Origin: Streptomyces marispadix
GTDB taxonomy: Bacteria > Actinomycetota > Actinomycetes > Streptomycetales > Streptomycetaceae
Reading direction: 5' to 3'
Length of the DNA: 64,000 nucleotides
NCBI RefSeq assembly: GCF_022524345.1
Contig: NZ_JAKWJU010000002.1
Location: forward strand, 4,812,501-4,876,500
In this document: positions 28,897 to 37,920 of the stretch, piece after piece
Layout: each line of letters begins with the position of its first letter
Numbering within the stretch: the stretch's first letter is position 1
Made by a program: the position numbers and the translations under genes
The notes under the pieces: generated by a model
Told to the model about the DNA's origin: nothing
Database searches by the model: none
Seen by the model: the letters and a program-made list of their open reading frames with translations, nothing else

Positions 28897-30072
28897 ATGC
28901 CGAAGAAACCGACCGCCCGCGCCTCCGCCGCAGCGGCCGGCGCCGCCGCCCTCGCCGCAGTCGTCCCCTTCGCGCTCGACGCGGGCGCCTCCCCGGCGGG
29001 TCCGTCCGGACCGGGCTCCGCCGCGTCCGAGTGCGCGGCACGGCAGTCCGCGGAGATGAGCCTGGAGCAGAAGGCCGGACAGCTCTTCATCGGCGGCGTC
29101 GACGCGGACGAACCGGCGGACGCCGAGATCGCGGCCGTGAAGGATCTGCACCTGGGCGGCGTCATCCTCACCAACGGCAGCAGCGCGGGAGCGCAGACCA
29201 CACGTCAGGTGAGCGACCGGGTGCGGGAGGCGGCGAGCACCGGCGGTGTGCCGATGTGGGTCTCCGCCGACCAGGAGGGCGGCAAGGTCCAGCACCTGAA
29301 GGGGCCCGGCTTCGACGCGATGCCCACGGCCGTGGAGCAAGGCAGGCTCGGCGCGGGGGAGTTGCGTACGAAGGCGAAGGGCTGGGGCGGACAGCTCAGC
29401 GCGGCGGGCGTCAACGTCAACCTCGCGCCCGTCCTGGACACCGTTCCGGCGGAACTCGGCGGCGACAACAAGCCCATCGGCTTCCTGGAGCGCAACTACG
29501 GCACCACACCCGCGGCGGTCTCCTCGCTGGGCACCGCCTACCAGGCGGGTATGACGGACGCGGGCGTGACACCCGCCGTCAAGCACTTCCCCGGGCTCGG
29601 CCGGGTGCTGGGCAACACCGACGACACCAAGGACGTCAGGGACGACGTCACCACCAGGGACGACGCCTACCTCGAACCCTTCCGCAAGGCGATCACCGCG
29701 GAGAAGCAGCCGCTGGTGATGATCTCAAGCGCCCGCTACACCAAGATCGATCCGGATGCCCTGGCCCCGTTCTCGTCGGCCGTCGTCACCGGCATGCTCC
29801 GTGAGGACCTCGGTTTCGACGGCGTCATCGTCTCCGACGACCTGGGTGCGGCGAAGGCGGTCGAGGACGTGCCGCCCGGCGAGCGCGCGCTGCGCTTCCT
29901 GTCGGCGGGCGGGACGGTCGTGCTCAGCGTGGACGCGGGCACGATGCCCGAGATGGTCGGCGCGGTGCTCCAACGCGCCCGCAGCGACGAGCAGTTCCTC
30001 GCCCGGGTCGAGGAGGACGCCAAGCGCGTCGTCGAGGCGAAGGCCGCCGCGGGACTGCTCGACTGCGGCTGA
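28897..30072 (+). CDS. Secreted glycoside hydrolase family 3 N-terminal-domain protein
   Basis: The 391-residue protein has an Ala-rich signal sequence (about 1-35) and one GH3 barrel, as in NagZ-type beta-N-acetylhexosaminidases that trim peptidoglycan sugars. Motifs are EQKAGQLFIGG, SADQEGGKVQ, the substrate loop AVKHFPGLGRVLGNT and the nucleophile Asp in IVSDDLGAAKAV. The NagZ loop normally reads KHFPGHG...DSH and its Asp-His pair acts as acid/base; here GHG is GLG and no DSH is seen, so activity or mechanism may differ. ATG at 28897 follows GGAAG. Confidence 0.85.
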   Translation: MPKKPTARASAAAAGAAALAAVVPFALDAGASPAGPSGPGSAASECAARQSAEMSLEQKAGQLFIGGVDADEPADAEIAAVKDLHLGGVILTNGSSAGAQTTRQVSDRVREAASTGGVPMWVSADQEGGKVQHLKGPGFDAMPTAVEQGRLGAGELRTKAKGWGGQLSAAGVNVNLAPVLDTVPAELGGDNKPIGFLERNYGTTPAAVSSLGTAYQAGMTDAGVTPAVKHFPGLGRVLGNTDDTKDVRDDVTTRDDAYLEPFRKAITAEKQPLVMISSARYTKIDPDALAPFSSAVVTGMLREDLGFDGVIVSDDLGAAKAVEDVPPGERALRFLSAGGTVVLSVDAGTMPEMVGAVLQRARSDEQFLARVEEDAKRVVEAKAAAGLLDCG

Positions 30073-30296
30073 CGGGGCTGCGAGCGTGGGCCTGTACGAG
30101 TGCGTACGGGCGGCGCCGGACCGGCGGAGGCAGCCTCGGAACGGTCCCGGGCCAGGCCGCGGCTCCGGTCCTGGTTCCTGGTCCCTGCCGCAGCTTCGGT
30201 TGGACCCGGCTCACCGTCCCCGGCCCCGGCTCGCCCGGTCCCGGTCCGTCCGGTGCCAGCTCGTCCGGCCCGGCTCCGGACGCTGCCCCTCTTCCC
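30073..30296. repeat. Low-complexity C/G/T-rich intergenic sequence
   Basis: There are 224 bases between convergent genes. From about 30165 to 30290 it consists of degenerate CCGGTCC, CCGGCCC and GGTCCTGG steps on one strand. No gene is seen. Confidence 0.5.
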
Positions 30297-30869
30297 TCAG
30301 CGGTTCTCGCCCGGCACCCACATCACGTCGCCGACCGACTTGTTGGCCGAGCGCGCCAGGATGAACAGCAGGTCCGAAAGGCGGTTGAGGTACGTCGCCG
30401 TCAGCGGGTTCATGATGTCGCCGTGCTCGTCCAGCGCGGCCCACGTCGAACGCTCCGCCCTCCGTACGACGGTGCACGCCTGGTGCAGCAGCGCCGCACC
30501 CGGGGTGCCTCCCGGCAGGATGAAGCTGCGCAGCTTGTCCAGTTCCTGGAGGTAGGCGTCGCAGTCCGCCTCCAGCTTGTCGATGTAGCTCTGCTCGACG
30601 CGCAGGGGCGGGAACTCCGGGTCCTGGACTACGGGCGTGGCCAGGTCGGCCCCGACGTCGAACAGGTCGTTCTGCACGCGTACGAGCACGGTGACGATCT
30701 CCCGCGGCAGTTCGCCGAGTGCGAGGGCCACCCCGATCGCGGCGTTGGCCTCGTTGGCGTCGGCGTAGGCCGCGATGCGCGTGTCGGTCTTGGCGGTACG
30801 GCTCATGTCGCCGAGGGCGGTGGTGCCGGAGTCGCCGGTACGGGTGTAGATGCGCGTCAGATTGACCAT
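30297..30869 (-). CDS. Corrinoid adenosyltransferase (PduO type)
   Basis: Cob(I)alamin adenosyltransferase transfers the adenosyl group of ATP to reduced corrinoid, making coenzyme B12. The 190-residue PduO-type protein has the ATP-binding N-terminus IYTRTGDSGTTALGD, the DANEANAAIGVAL helix and the RVQNDLFDVGADLA segment, and a C-terminal SDLLFILARSAN. The methylmalonyl-CoA epimerase at the right end belongs to a B12-dependent pathway, but the two genes are 33 kb apart. Confidence 0.92.
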   Translation of the reverse strand: MVNLTRIYTRTGDSGTTALGDMSRTAKTDTRIAAYADANEANAAIGVALALGELPREIVTVLVRVQNDLFDVGADLATPVVQDPEFPPLRVEQSYIDKLEADCDAYLQELDKLRSFILPGGTPGAALLHQACTVVRRAERSTWAALDEHGDIMNPLTATYLNRLSDLLFILARSANKSVGDVMWVPGENR

Positions 30870-30997
30870 GTAACGAGACTACGGCGTGCGACCTGGACCG
30901 GCCCGGGGGGAGGACGGAGATCCCTGCCGAGGGGGGAGCGGTCCCGGCCCGGCCCGGGGGAGGGAAGTGCCGTAGCGGCCGGAAGTACCTACGGCGA

Positions 30998-31039
30998 AGG
31001 GCGGGCCCCCGCGGCGTATGCACGCGGTGGGCCCGCCCT
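30998..31039 (-). terminator. Hairpin terminator after the APC permease
   Basis: AGGGCGGGCCC (30998-31008) pairs perfectly with GGGCCCGCCCT (31029-31039), extended by a bulged GCGA/TCGC and an inner CGCG pairing. It lies 16 bases beyond the permease stop. Confidence 0.75.
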
Positions 31040-31054
31040 CGCAGCGGAACTCGC

Positions 31055-32758
31055 TCAGTGCTGCGGCGGTGCGTCCTCCGTGGTGTCCTGCTCGCTGAGG
31101 ATCTCCTGGACGCGCTCCGTCGGCAGGGCCGCACGAAGCGCCATCCAGATCACGACGGCGGTGAGCGCCAGGCAGGCTACCGCTCCGAGGTTGAAGCCGA
31201 GCAGGCCGAGGTTTCCGGCCTTCTCCTCCTGCGCCGGGTAGTCGCCGAGGTAGCTGATCACTGCCAGGCCGCCGTACCAGACCAGCATCCACCAGCCGTG
31301 CTTGAAGTCGAGCGGCGGCGTCTGCTGCTTCGCGAACTGGTAGTACGCGGCCATCAGCACGTAGCCGAGCACGATCGCCAGGAAGAGCTTCCAGTTGGTG
31401 TCCCAGCCCGTCCAGTAGACGATGAGGTTCGTCGACCACAGGGCGAGGAAACCGATGATCCACACCCACTTGTCGCCGAGCTTGAACGGGCGGGGGTGGT
31501 CCGGCATCTGCTTGCGCATCGCCAGCATGACGAGCGGTCCGCAACCGAAGGAGAGGACCGTGGAGTTGGTGACGAACTCGACCAGCTTGCTCCAGCCGGG
31601 GAACGGCAGGAAGAAGAAGCATCCGACGATGAACGCGAGGATCAGGCTGACCCAGGGGACGCCGGTCCGGTTGACCTTGGCGAGGCCCGCGGGGGCGTTC
31701 TTGTTGCGGCCCATCGCGTAGGAGATACGTGCGGTGACGCCCGCGTAGATCAGGCCGGTGTCCCCGGGAGAGATGATGGCGTCCGCGTAGAGCACGCCTG
31801 CCAGCCAGACCGCGCCGAGGATTCCGGCGATGGCCGCGAGGGGGCCGAAGGTCGCCAGTACGTCGCCGTGCGAGCTGAAGTGCGCGCCGACGGCCTGCCA
31901 GCCTTCCGCCTTGATGGCGCTGCTGGGCACGGCGCCGAGGAAGGCGATCTGGAGCAGGATGTAGATGATGCCGCAGATGACGACGGAGCCGATCAGAGTC
32001 AGCGGCACATTCCGCTTCGGGTTGTCGGTCTCGCCCGCGAGTTCCACGCCCTGACGGAATCCGAAGAAGGAGAACGCGATTCCCGCTGTGGCTACCGCCG
32101 AGAAGACACCTTGTGATCCGTACGGTGCGAATCCGCCGAATTCAGGCGCGGTGATGTGGGCCGGGTTGAAGCTCAGCGCGAAGAAGACCGCGATGACGAC
32201 CAGGATGACGACGAGTTTCCACCACACCAGCACGTTGTTGATGCGGGCGAACCACCGCACGCCGAAGAAGTTGACGATGACGAAGATCGCCATAAGCACG
32301 ATGGAGACGCCGGTGCCGGCAGGAGTGAGGACCGCTTCCTTGTCCTGGATCTTCTGTAGCCACGGCACGTAGTTGGTGGAGTACTGGACGACTGCCAGGA
32401 CCTCCACCGGCGCCACCGCGGCGGCGGCGATCCACGTGACCCACCCGATGGAGAAGCTCGTGAAGGAACCGAACGAATAGTGCGGATACCGCGCGACGCC
32501 GCCCGAGTGCGGGAACATCGTGCCGAGTTCGGAGTAGGTCATCCCGATGATGACGAACATGACGCAGCCGATGGCCCAGGAGATGATGGCCGCGGGTCCG
32601 GCGAGCTGGGCCGCGTCGAGCGCTCCGAACAGCCAGCCGGATCCGATGATGGATCCGACCGCTGTGAACAGCAGCCCGATGGTCCCGAATTCCCGTTTGA
32701 GTTTCTTGTCGTCGCCGCCCTCGTGAAGTGGTGCTTCGGGGCTGCTGTCCACGGCCAT
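31055..32758 (-). CDS. APC-superfamily amino acid permease
   Basis: The 567-residue membrane protein has about twelve to fourteen helices. The APC signature near the N-terminus is GLLFTAVGSIIGSGWLFG (glycine-rich unwound helix 1 that binds the substrate amino group), followed by WAIGCVMFVIIGMTYSELGTMFP and FSFFGFRQGVELAGETDNPKR on helix 6. It looks closest to the aspartate:proton symporter branch, but substrate is not certain. ATG at 32758 has GAGGAGG 7 bases upstream; longer frames to 32977 are not supported. Confidence 0.87.
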   Translation of the reverse strand: MAVDSSPEAPLHEGGDDKKLKREFGTIGLLFTAVGSIIGSGWLFGALDAAQLAGPAAIISWAIGCVMFVIIGMTYSELGTMFPHSGGVARYPHYSFGSFTSFSIGWVTWIAAAAVAPVEVLAVVQYSTNYVPWLQKIQDKEAVLTPAGTGVSIVLMAIFVIVNFFGVRWFARINNVLVWWKLVVILVVIAVFFALSFNPAHITAPEFGGFAPYGSQGVFSAVATAGIAFSFFGFRQGVELAGETDNPKRNVPLTLIGSVVICGIIYILLQIAFLGAVPSSAIKAEGWQAVGAHFSSHGDVLATFGPLAAIAGILGAVWLAGVLYADAIISPGDTGLIYAGVTARISYAMGRNKNAPAGLAKVNRTGVPWVSLILAFIVGCFFFLPFPGWSKLVEFVTNSTVLSFGCGPLVMLAMRKQMPDHPRPFKLGDKWVWIIGFLALWSTNLIVYWTGWDTNWKLFLAIVLGYVLMAAYYQFAKQQTPPLDFKHGWWMLVWYGGLAVISYLGDYPAQEEKAGNLGLLGFNLGAVACLALTAVVIWMALRAALPTERVQEILSEQDTTEDAPPQH

Positions 32759-33428
32759 GTTTCGGCCTCCTCCTGTATTGCCGTGTCCTACGTGCCTGCA
32801 CAGCCGTGATCGGGTACACGGCTCGGCGGAACCACAGCAGGGTGCGCGCACTACCCCATATCTGTCCAGTACGAGTCCTCTTTCGCGGAAAACTCCAGGA
32901 ACTGCGGCCTCTATTTTCGGTCGAATTCCGGCAATGACGTGATGAAAGGAACACCCGGGCTTGTGTGCTTCGTGCACCGGCGACGCGTATGAGTTGTGAG
33001 CGCACGGTCATGGACACGGCACCGAGCGGGGCGGATTTGAAGAGTCAGCCGATTTCCGATATCGGAGGGGCTGATTCCTTCTCTCGCGCCATGGGGCGAA
33101 TCGCCGGCGTGGCTCAACCGCTCACCTCTGCGCCGTCCTTCCGCCTCCATAAGAGGGGCGGGCCCGAAGAGGGGAAGGCGAGCGTGCTCAACTCCCCGCA
33201 GCCGCTCGGGAGATGGGACGGCGTTTCTCGGCCCGGGGCGGCGTGCGGCCCCGGCACGTACGGCCCGCGGGGCCCCGGACCCCCGCAAGACGCACGGATC
33301 GGACGCCCCCGATGTGATGTCCGCCATGTGAGACGTGACGCGTGTCTCTTAGCCGCCACAAGGTCAGCGCGAAGCGCTAATGTCCGCCCAACAGGCGTTC
33401 ACACAAAGGCAAGGGCAGGTAGGGCCAG
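32759..33428. promoter_or_regulatory. Divergent intergenic region of 670 bases
   Basis: It separates the permease (minus) and the hydroxyacyl-CoA dehydrogenase (plus). Open frames here have no recognisable content. A perfect 12-bp palindrome TCCGATATCGGA lies at 33055-33066, a possible operator. Sequence at 32890-32960 is AT-richer. Confidence 0.45.
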
Positions 33429-34286
33429 GTGGCAGTCGTGGGGAAGAAGCTCGCCGTCGTCGGTGCCGGACTCATGGGCTCCGGAATCGCTCAGGTCTCG
33501 GCCCAGGCGGGCTGGGACGTGACTCTGCGCGATGTGACGGGCGAGGCGCTCACCCGCGGCACGGACGGCATCAAGGCGTCGTACGAGAAGTTCGTGAGCA
33601 AGGGCAAGCTCGAAGCCTCGGAGGCGGAGGCGGCGCTCGGACGCATCACGACCACCACCGATCTCGACGCGGCCGCCGACGCGGACGTCGTCGTCGAGGC
33701 GGTCTTCGAGAAGATCGAGGTCAAGCGGGAGATCTTCGGCAGGCTGGACACGCTGGTGAAGGACGGCGCGATCCTCGCCTCCAACACCTCCGCCATCCCG
33801 ATCACCAAGATCGCGTCGGCGACCTCGCGTCCCGAACGGGTCGTCGGCACACACTTCTTCTCGCCCGTACCGATGATGGCGCTGTGCGAGCTGGTGCGCG
33901 GTCACCGCACCAGTGACGAAACCCTCGCCGCCGCACGCGAGTTCGCGGAGTCCGTCGGCAAGACCTGTGTCGTCGTCAACCGCGACGTCGCCGGTTTCGT
34001 CACCACGAGGCTCATCTCCGCACTCGTCGTCGAGGCGGCGAAGCTGCACGAGTCCGGCGTGGCCACCGCGGAAGACATCGACACGGCCTGCAAGCTGGGG
34101 TTCGGTCACGCGATGGGCCCGTTGGCGACGGCGGACCTGACCGGCGTCGACATCCTTCTGCACGCCAGCGAGAACATCTACACCGAGTCGCGCGACCCGA
34201 AGTTCGCGCCTCCCGAGTCGATGCGCAGGATGGTCGACGCGGGCGACATCGGCCGTAAGAGCGGCCGGGGTTACTACGACCACTGA
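33429..34286 (+). CDS. 3-hydroxybutyryl-CoA dehydrogenase
   Basis: This NAD(P)-dependent dehydrogenase interconverts acetoacetyl-CoA and 3-hydroxybutyryl-CoA. The 285-residue single-domain form has the dinucleotide fold GAGLMGSGIAQVSAQAGWDV, the catalytic His in GTHFFSPVPMMALCE and the Glu-His dyad partner, then NRDVAGFVTTRLI and a helical C-terminal dimer domain ending GRKSGRGYYDH. GTG at 33429 was taken as start; GTG at 33438 is an alternative. A CA-rich tract follows the stop. Confidence 0.92.
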   Translation: MAVVGKKLAVVGAGLMGSGIAQVSAQAGWDVTLRDVTGEALTRGTDGIKASYEKFVSKGKLEASEAEAALGRITTTTDLDAAADADVVVEAVFEKIEVKREIFGRLDTLVKDGAILASNTSAIPITKIASATSRPERVVGTHFFSPVPMMALCELVRGHRTSDETLAAAREFAESVGKTCVVVNRDVAGFVTTRLISALVVEAAKLHESGVATAEDIDTACKLGFGHAMGPLATADLTGVDILLHASENIYTESRDPKFAPPESMRRMVDAGDIGRKSGRGYYDH

Positions 34287-34316
34287 CACACGCACACACA
34301 CGCAAACGCACACACG
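34287..34316. repeat. CA-rich simple repeat
   Basis: Directly after the dehydrogenase stop, 30 bases are almost purely C, A and spaced G (CACACGCACACACACG). It is a simple tract, and its C-rich, G-poor RNA could suit Rho. Confidence 0.6.
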
Positions 34317-34489
34317 ACGGACCGACTGCCGCGCCAGCGGGGCGCGTTCGAGAGGGCATCGCCCGCGAGGGTGATTTCCGTATCGGTTCGAGCACGCACG
34401 GCAACCGGATTGCGGGAATCGCAGTCAGTTGTGGTGAGACATTCAGACGTGAAGGTACGCGCGGAAAAAGACACATCCGGGGAGCGGTT

Positions 34490-34843
34490 ATGCAGATCAG
34501 GGGCGACCACGCCGAGCTGGCCGTCGGGGGTCGCCTCGACGTCCGGAGCGCGGCGGACGCCCGTACGGTCCTTCACTCCGCCGTCGACTCCGGCGACGGC
34601 GACCTGGTGCTGGATCTCGCCGGACTCGACTCCTGGGACGCGACGGGGCTCGGCGTCATCATGGGCGCGCACCGAAGGGCCGGCCGCTGCGGCCGCAGAC
34701 TCGTGCTGCGCGACGTTCCGCCGCAGATGCAGCGGCTGTTGGTAGCCACCCGGCTGCACCGGATCCTCGCCATCGAGGGCGGGCTCTCGGCTTCGGAATC
34801 GCAGATTCTCACCAAGCTTGACGTGCACGGCGGTTCAGCCTGA
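34490..34843 (+). CDS. STAS-domain protein (anti-sigma factor antagonist-like)
   Basis: The 117-residue single STAS domain runs from VGGRLDVRSAADAR to VATRLHRILAI. At the position where SpoIIAA has its phosphorylated Ser (DSSGLG) this one reads DSWDATGLGVIMGAHRRAG, so Thr is the candidate acceptor. Such proteins release sigma factors by binding anti-sigma kinases; no kinase or sigma gene is near. It lies 121 bases before the large ATPase gene, which may be its partner by proximity only. Confidence 0.85.
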   Translation: MQIRGDHAELAVGGRLDVRSAADARTVLHSAVDSGDGDLVLDLAGLDSWDATGLGVIMGAHRRAGRCGRRLVLRDVPPQMQRLLVATRLHRILAIEGGLSASESQILTKLDVHGGSA

Positions 34844-34964
34844 GCGCTCGCGGTAATACTGTGCCGGAAGCAGCGCCCGGTGCTGCCGTTCGCGCCGACC
34901 TGCGACGGGAGAAGCCGATCTAGGCGGGGCGTGCTCGTACCGGAGTATCTGGGGGCATTCCACC

Positions 34965-37784
34965 ATGGTTCAGCACGGCAACACTCAGCACGGCGGCGAC
35001 AGTTACGGCGCGGACAGCGGCGGCACGGGCGCGGGAGGACCGGGCTTCGGCCGGCCGGTGAGGCTGGTCGTCGGCGGTCAACTGCTCACCGTGAACCCGG
35101 TCGACGGCAGCGAGGTCGAACCTTGCCCGCCCGACCAGAGACCCGGCGAACCGCGCAGACTGACGCTGCACGAACGCTCGGTGTACGCGCGTAACACGGC
35201 CGCGGAGCAGGCCGGTCCCGGAGACGGCGGCGGCCCGTCGTCACCGCCGGGCACCCAGGACAGACGCGCCATACCCATGCTCGAGCGCGACGAGGAGCGC
35301 GAACGTCTCGCGGGGCAGCTCGCCCGCGGACGTTCCATACGCCTTACAGGGCTTCACGGTTCGGGACGCACCACGCTCCTGGACGCCGTCGCGGCGGACG
35401 TCGCCGGCCTCGCGCCCTACGGCGTGATCCGGCTGAGCGGCTACCGGCGTACGGCCTCCGATCTTTTGCAGGAACTTTTCGCCGCGGTGCATGACGCGCC
35501 GCGCCACCGCCCCGACGACGAGGAGATACGCGCGGCGCTGCGCGACGTCGGCGCCGTGGTCGTCGTCGACGACCTCGCCTTCGGCGGTGAGGCGCTCGAC
35601 CAACTCCTCGACGCCACGCCCGAATGCGCCTTCCTCTTCGCCGCCACTCCCGACGTCGCGCCGCCCTCCGGGGACGTGCACGTGGAGGAGTTCCGGCTCA
35701 CCGGACTCAGCCGTACGGCCTGCCTGGAACTGCTGGAGCACGCCGTACGAAGACCGCTCACGAACGAAGAGACGGACGCGGCGCAGGACATGTGGTTCGC
35801 ATCCGAGGAGTCTTCAGGTGGTCTGCCCCTGCGCTTCGTACAGGCGGGGGCACTGCTGCGCTACGGGGGCCGCGCGGGCGAGCTGAGCGGCAGCCGCGCG
35901 AGCGCGATGAGCGCTCGGGTCGCCGAGCGGCTGTCGTCGTCGGCGCGTGACGCACTGCGCCTGGCGCTCTCCCTCGGCGGCGAACTGCCGCACCGCACGA
36001 GGCTTCCTGCGCTCGTCGGCGATCCGCAGGGCGACGAGGCGGAGGGCGAGCTGGCACGCGCCGGGCTGGTCACCGCCGCCGGCAGCCAGTACCGGCTCGC
36101 GGACGGAGTGGGCGAGGCGCTCACCGCCGCGGGCTTCGCCGACGGCATCGAAGGCCATGCCCTGCTGGCGGCGCATCACTACGGCTGGTGGGCCGACCAG
36201 CGGTCGGTGACGCCCGCGGAGGTCGCCGCCGAGGCGGACGCGGTGGTCGCCGCGGTGCACGGGGCCCACCGGGGCGGCCATGCGAGCGCGGCGGTGCTGC
36301 TGGCACGCTCGGCGGCTCCGGTGCTCGCGGCGTCGCTGCGCTGGAGCGCCTGGGACAAGGTGCTGCGCGGTGGCCTCGAAGCGGCGCGCACATCGGGTGA
36401 AGTCGCCCAAGAGGCTTATTTCCACCATGAGTTGGGCGTGCTCGCCCTCTGTACCGGGCAGTTGCAGCGTGCGGCCGCCGAGCTTGAGGCGTCCATCGCG
36501 CTGCGCGGCGCCCTCGCCGATCAGCAGGGCACGCTCACCGGACGGCGGGCGCTCGCTCTCGCCACGGACCTTCTCGTCGCTCAGCACCCCGGCCCGCCGG
36601 TGCCGCCCGACGCCCCGGAGGGTCCCGGCGGCGCGCCGTCCGGCGTACCGGCCTCGGGCGCACCCGCTTCGGGCGTACCGGCTTCCGGAGCCAGGCCCGG
36701 CGCACGGCCGGATTCGGCGCCCGGCTTCCCGGCAGTACCGGCGGAGCGCACGCCCGCCGCAGCGAGCGCTGCCGCGGCTGCCGCTGCCGCGGGTCAAGAT
36801 CCCGCGGGGGCGGCCCCGTTGGCGTATGACTCGGAGAGCGCCACGCGTTCGCTCGCCGCCTCGCTCAGAGGGCACAGGCGCGGGGAGCAGCGCGACCCCG
36901 AGCCCGAGACCGCCCGCACGGTCGCGGCCTCCATCGCCAACCCGATGGGCGGAGTGGTGGGCAGGCCCGGCGAGACCACGCCGGTGCTCGTCCACTACCC
37001 GCGCCACTCGGTCGCGTACGGGGCACGCAGGAATCTCGCCGCCGCGGGCGCGGGCGCGGTGCTCATCGCGGTGCTGGCCACGATCGTCGGGCTCGGGCGG
37101 ATGCCGGACGACGGCACCGGGCCCCTGGACCGCGGCAAGCCGGGGTCGACCTCCCAGCGCGACGACCACAGCGAGCTGAACGCCGACGACCCCGACAGCG
37201 GTACTCCCAGCGTCGGGGAGAGCAGCAGATCGGCCAGCCCCAGCAAGTCCAGCGAGAGCCCCGAGGCTTCGGACAGCGCGAGCGAGGAGTCGCCCAGCGA
37301 GAGCAGCTCGGCGCCGGACGACTCACCGTCGGGCAGCGAGCCGGGCGACGCCGGAGGCTCGGACGGCGGCACTGACGACGGCGGCACCGATAACGGTGGC
37401 ACGGACAACGGCGGTACCGACAACGGCGGCACGGACAACGGCGGTACCGACAACGGTGGCACGGACGACGGCGGTACCGACGACGGAGGAACCGATACGG
37501 GCGGTACCGACGACGGAGGCACCGACACCGGGGGCACCGACGACGGCGGCACCGATACCGGGGGCACCGACGACGGCGGTACGGACACCGGCGGCACGGA
37601 CACCGGAGGCACCGACGCGGGCGGTACGGAGAGCGGCGGCTCCGACAGCGGAGGCACCACCGGAGGCACCGACAACGGCGGCAACGACAGCGGCGGTTCG
37701 AACACCGGCAGCGCCACCGGCGGCACGGTGCTGGGCGTCCTGGGCCTCGCGCCGTCGACGGACCCGGCGCACTTCGCCGTCTGA
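34965..37784 (+). CDS. Large STAND-like ATPase with a membrane segment and GGTD-repeat tail
   Basis: The 939-residue protein starts with a short conserved region (VRLVVGGQLLTVNPVDGSE) and an NTPase domain from about residue 105: GLHGSGRTTLLDAVAAD at 129-145 with Arg in place of the Walker A Lys, and VVVVDDLAF as Walker B. A winged-helix or helical repeat part follows (LRLALSLGGELPHRT, HHELGVLALCTGQLQRAAAELEAS, TPR-like). After an Ala/Pro-rich linker comes one membrane helix at about 690-710 (GAGAVLIAVLATIVGL), then a Ser/Glu/Asp-rich stretch and about 20 GGTDN/GGTDD/GGTDT pentapeptides (about 800-905). Topology with the ATPase inside and the repeats outside is inferred. It may relay a signal or build a surface stalk. 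Confidence 0.75.
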   Translation: MVQHGNTQHGGDSYGADSGGTGAGGPGFGRPVRLVVGGQLLTVNPVDGSEVEPCPPDQRPGEPRRLTLHERSVYARNTAAEQAGPGDGGGPSSPPGTQDRRAIPMLERDEERERLAGQLARGRSIRLTGLHGSGRTTLLDAVAADVAGLAPYGVIRLSGYRRTASDLLQELFAAVHDAPRHRPDDEEIRAALRDVGAVVVVDDLAFGGEALDQLLDATPECAFLFAATPDVAPPSGDVHVEEFRLTGLSRTACLELLEHAVRRPLTNEETDAAQDMWFASEESSGGLPLRFVQAGALLRYGGRAGELSGSRASAMSARVAERLSSSARDALRLALSLGGELPHRTRLPALVGDPQGDEAEGELARAGLVTAAGSQYRLADGVGEALTAAGFADGIEGHALLAAHHYGWWADQRSVTPAEVAAEADAVVAAVHGAHRGGHASAAVLLARSAAPVLAASLRWSAWDKVLRGGLEAARTSGEVAQEAYFHHELGVLALCTGQLQRAAAELEASIALRGALADQQGTLTGRRALALATDLLVAQHPGPPVPPDAPEGPGGAPSGVPASGAPASGVPASGARPGARPDSAPGFPAVPAERTPAAASAAAAAAAAGQDPAGAAPLAYDSESATRSLAASLRGHRRGEQRDPEPETARTVAASIANPMGGVVGRPGETTPVLVHYPRHSVAYGARRNLAAAGAGAVLIAVLATIVGLGRMPDDGTGPLDRGKPGSTSQRDDHSELNADDPDSGTPSVGESSRSASPSKSSESPEASDSASEESPSESSSAPDDSPSGSEPGDAGGSDGGTDDGGTDNGGTDNGGTDNGGTDNGGTDNGGTDDGGTDDGGTDTGGTDDGGTDTGGTDDGGTDTGGTDDGGTDTGGTDTGGTDAGGTESGGSDSGGTTGGTDNGGNDSGGSNTGSATGGTVLGVLGLAPSTDPAHFAV
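37366..37640. repeat. 15-bp tandem repeat encoding GGTD(N/D/T)
   Basis: A GGCGGTACCGACAACGG-like unit is repeated about 18-20 times with C/T third-base and Asn/Asp/Thr changes. Copy number in such minisatellites tends to vary between strains. Confidence 0.85.
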
Positions 37785-37887
37785 GCGGGCGGCCGCTGGA
37801 CCGTCTCTGAGCGCCGGGAAGCAGGCGGGTCCCGCTCGCCGCGGAAGGGACGTCCGGCCCCGGGCCCGCCCCGGCGTGAGGCCGGCG

Positions 37888-37920
37888 GACGCTAAGGGCG
37901 GCGAGGACGCTAAGGGCGGC
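37888..37920. repeat. 18-bp direct repeat over the hypX stop codon
   Basis: GACGCTAAGGGCGGC occurs at 37888-37902 and 37906-37920. The second copy carries the TAG (minus strand) that ends hypX. It lies between convergent genes. Confidence 0.6.

Noticed and set aside
32965..33522. 185-codon plus-strand frame in the permease/dehydrogenase gap
   Set aside because: No ribosome site or motif; it runs out of frame into the dehydrogenase gene.
37366..37640. Regular repeats considered as a CRISPR array
   Set aside because: Units are contiguous 15-mers in frame with a protein, with no spacers and no cas genes.
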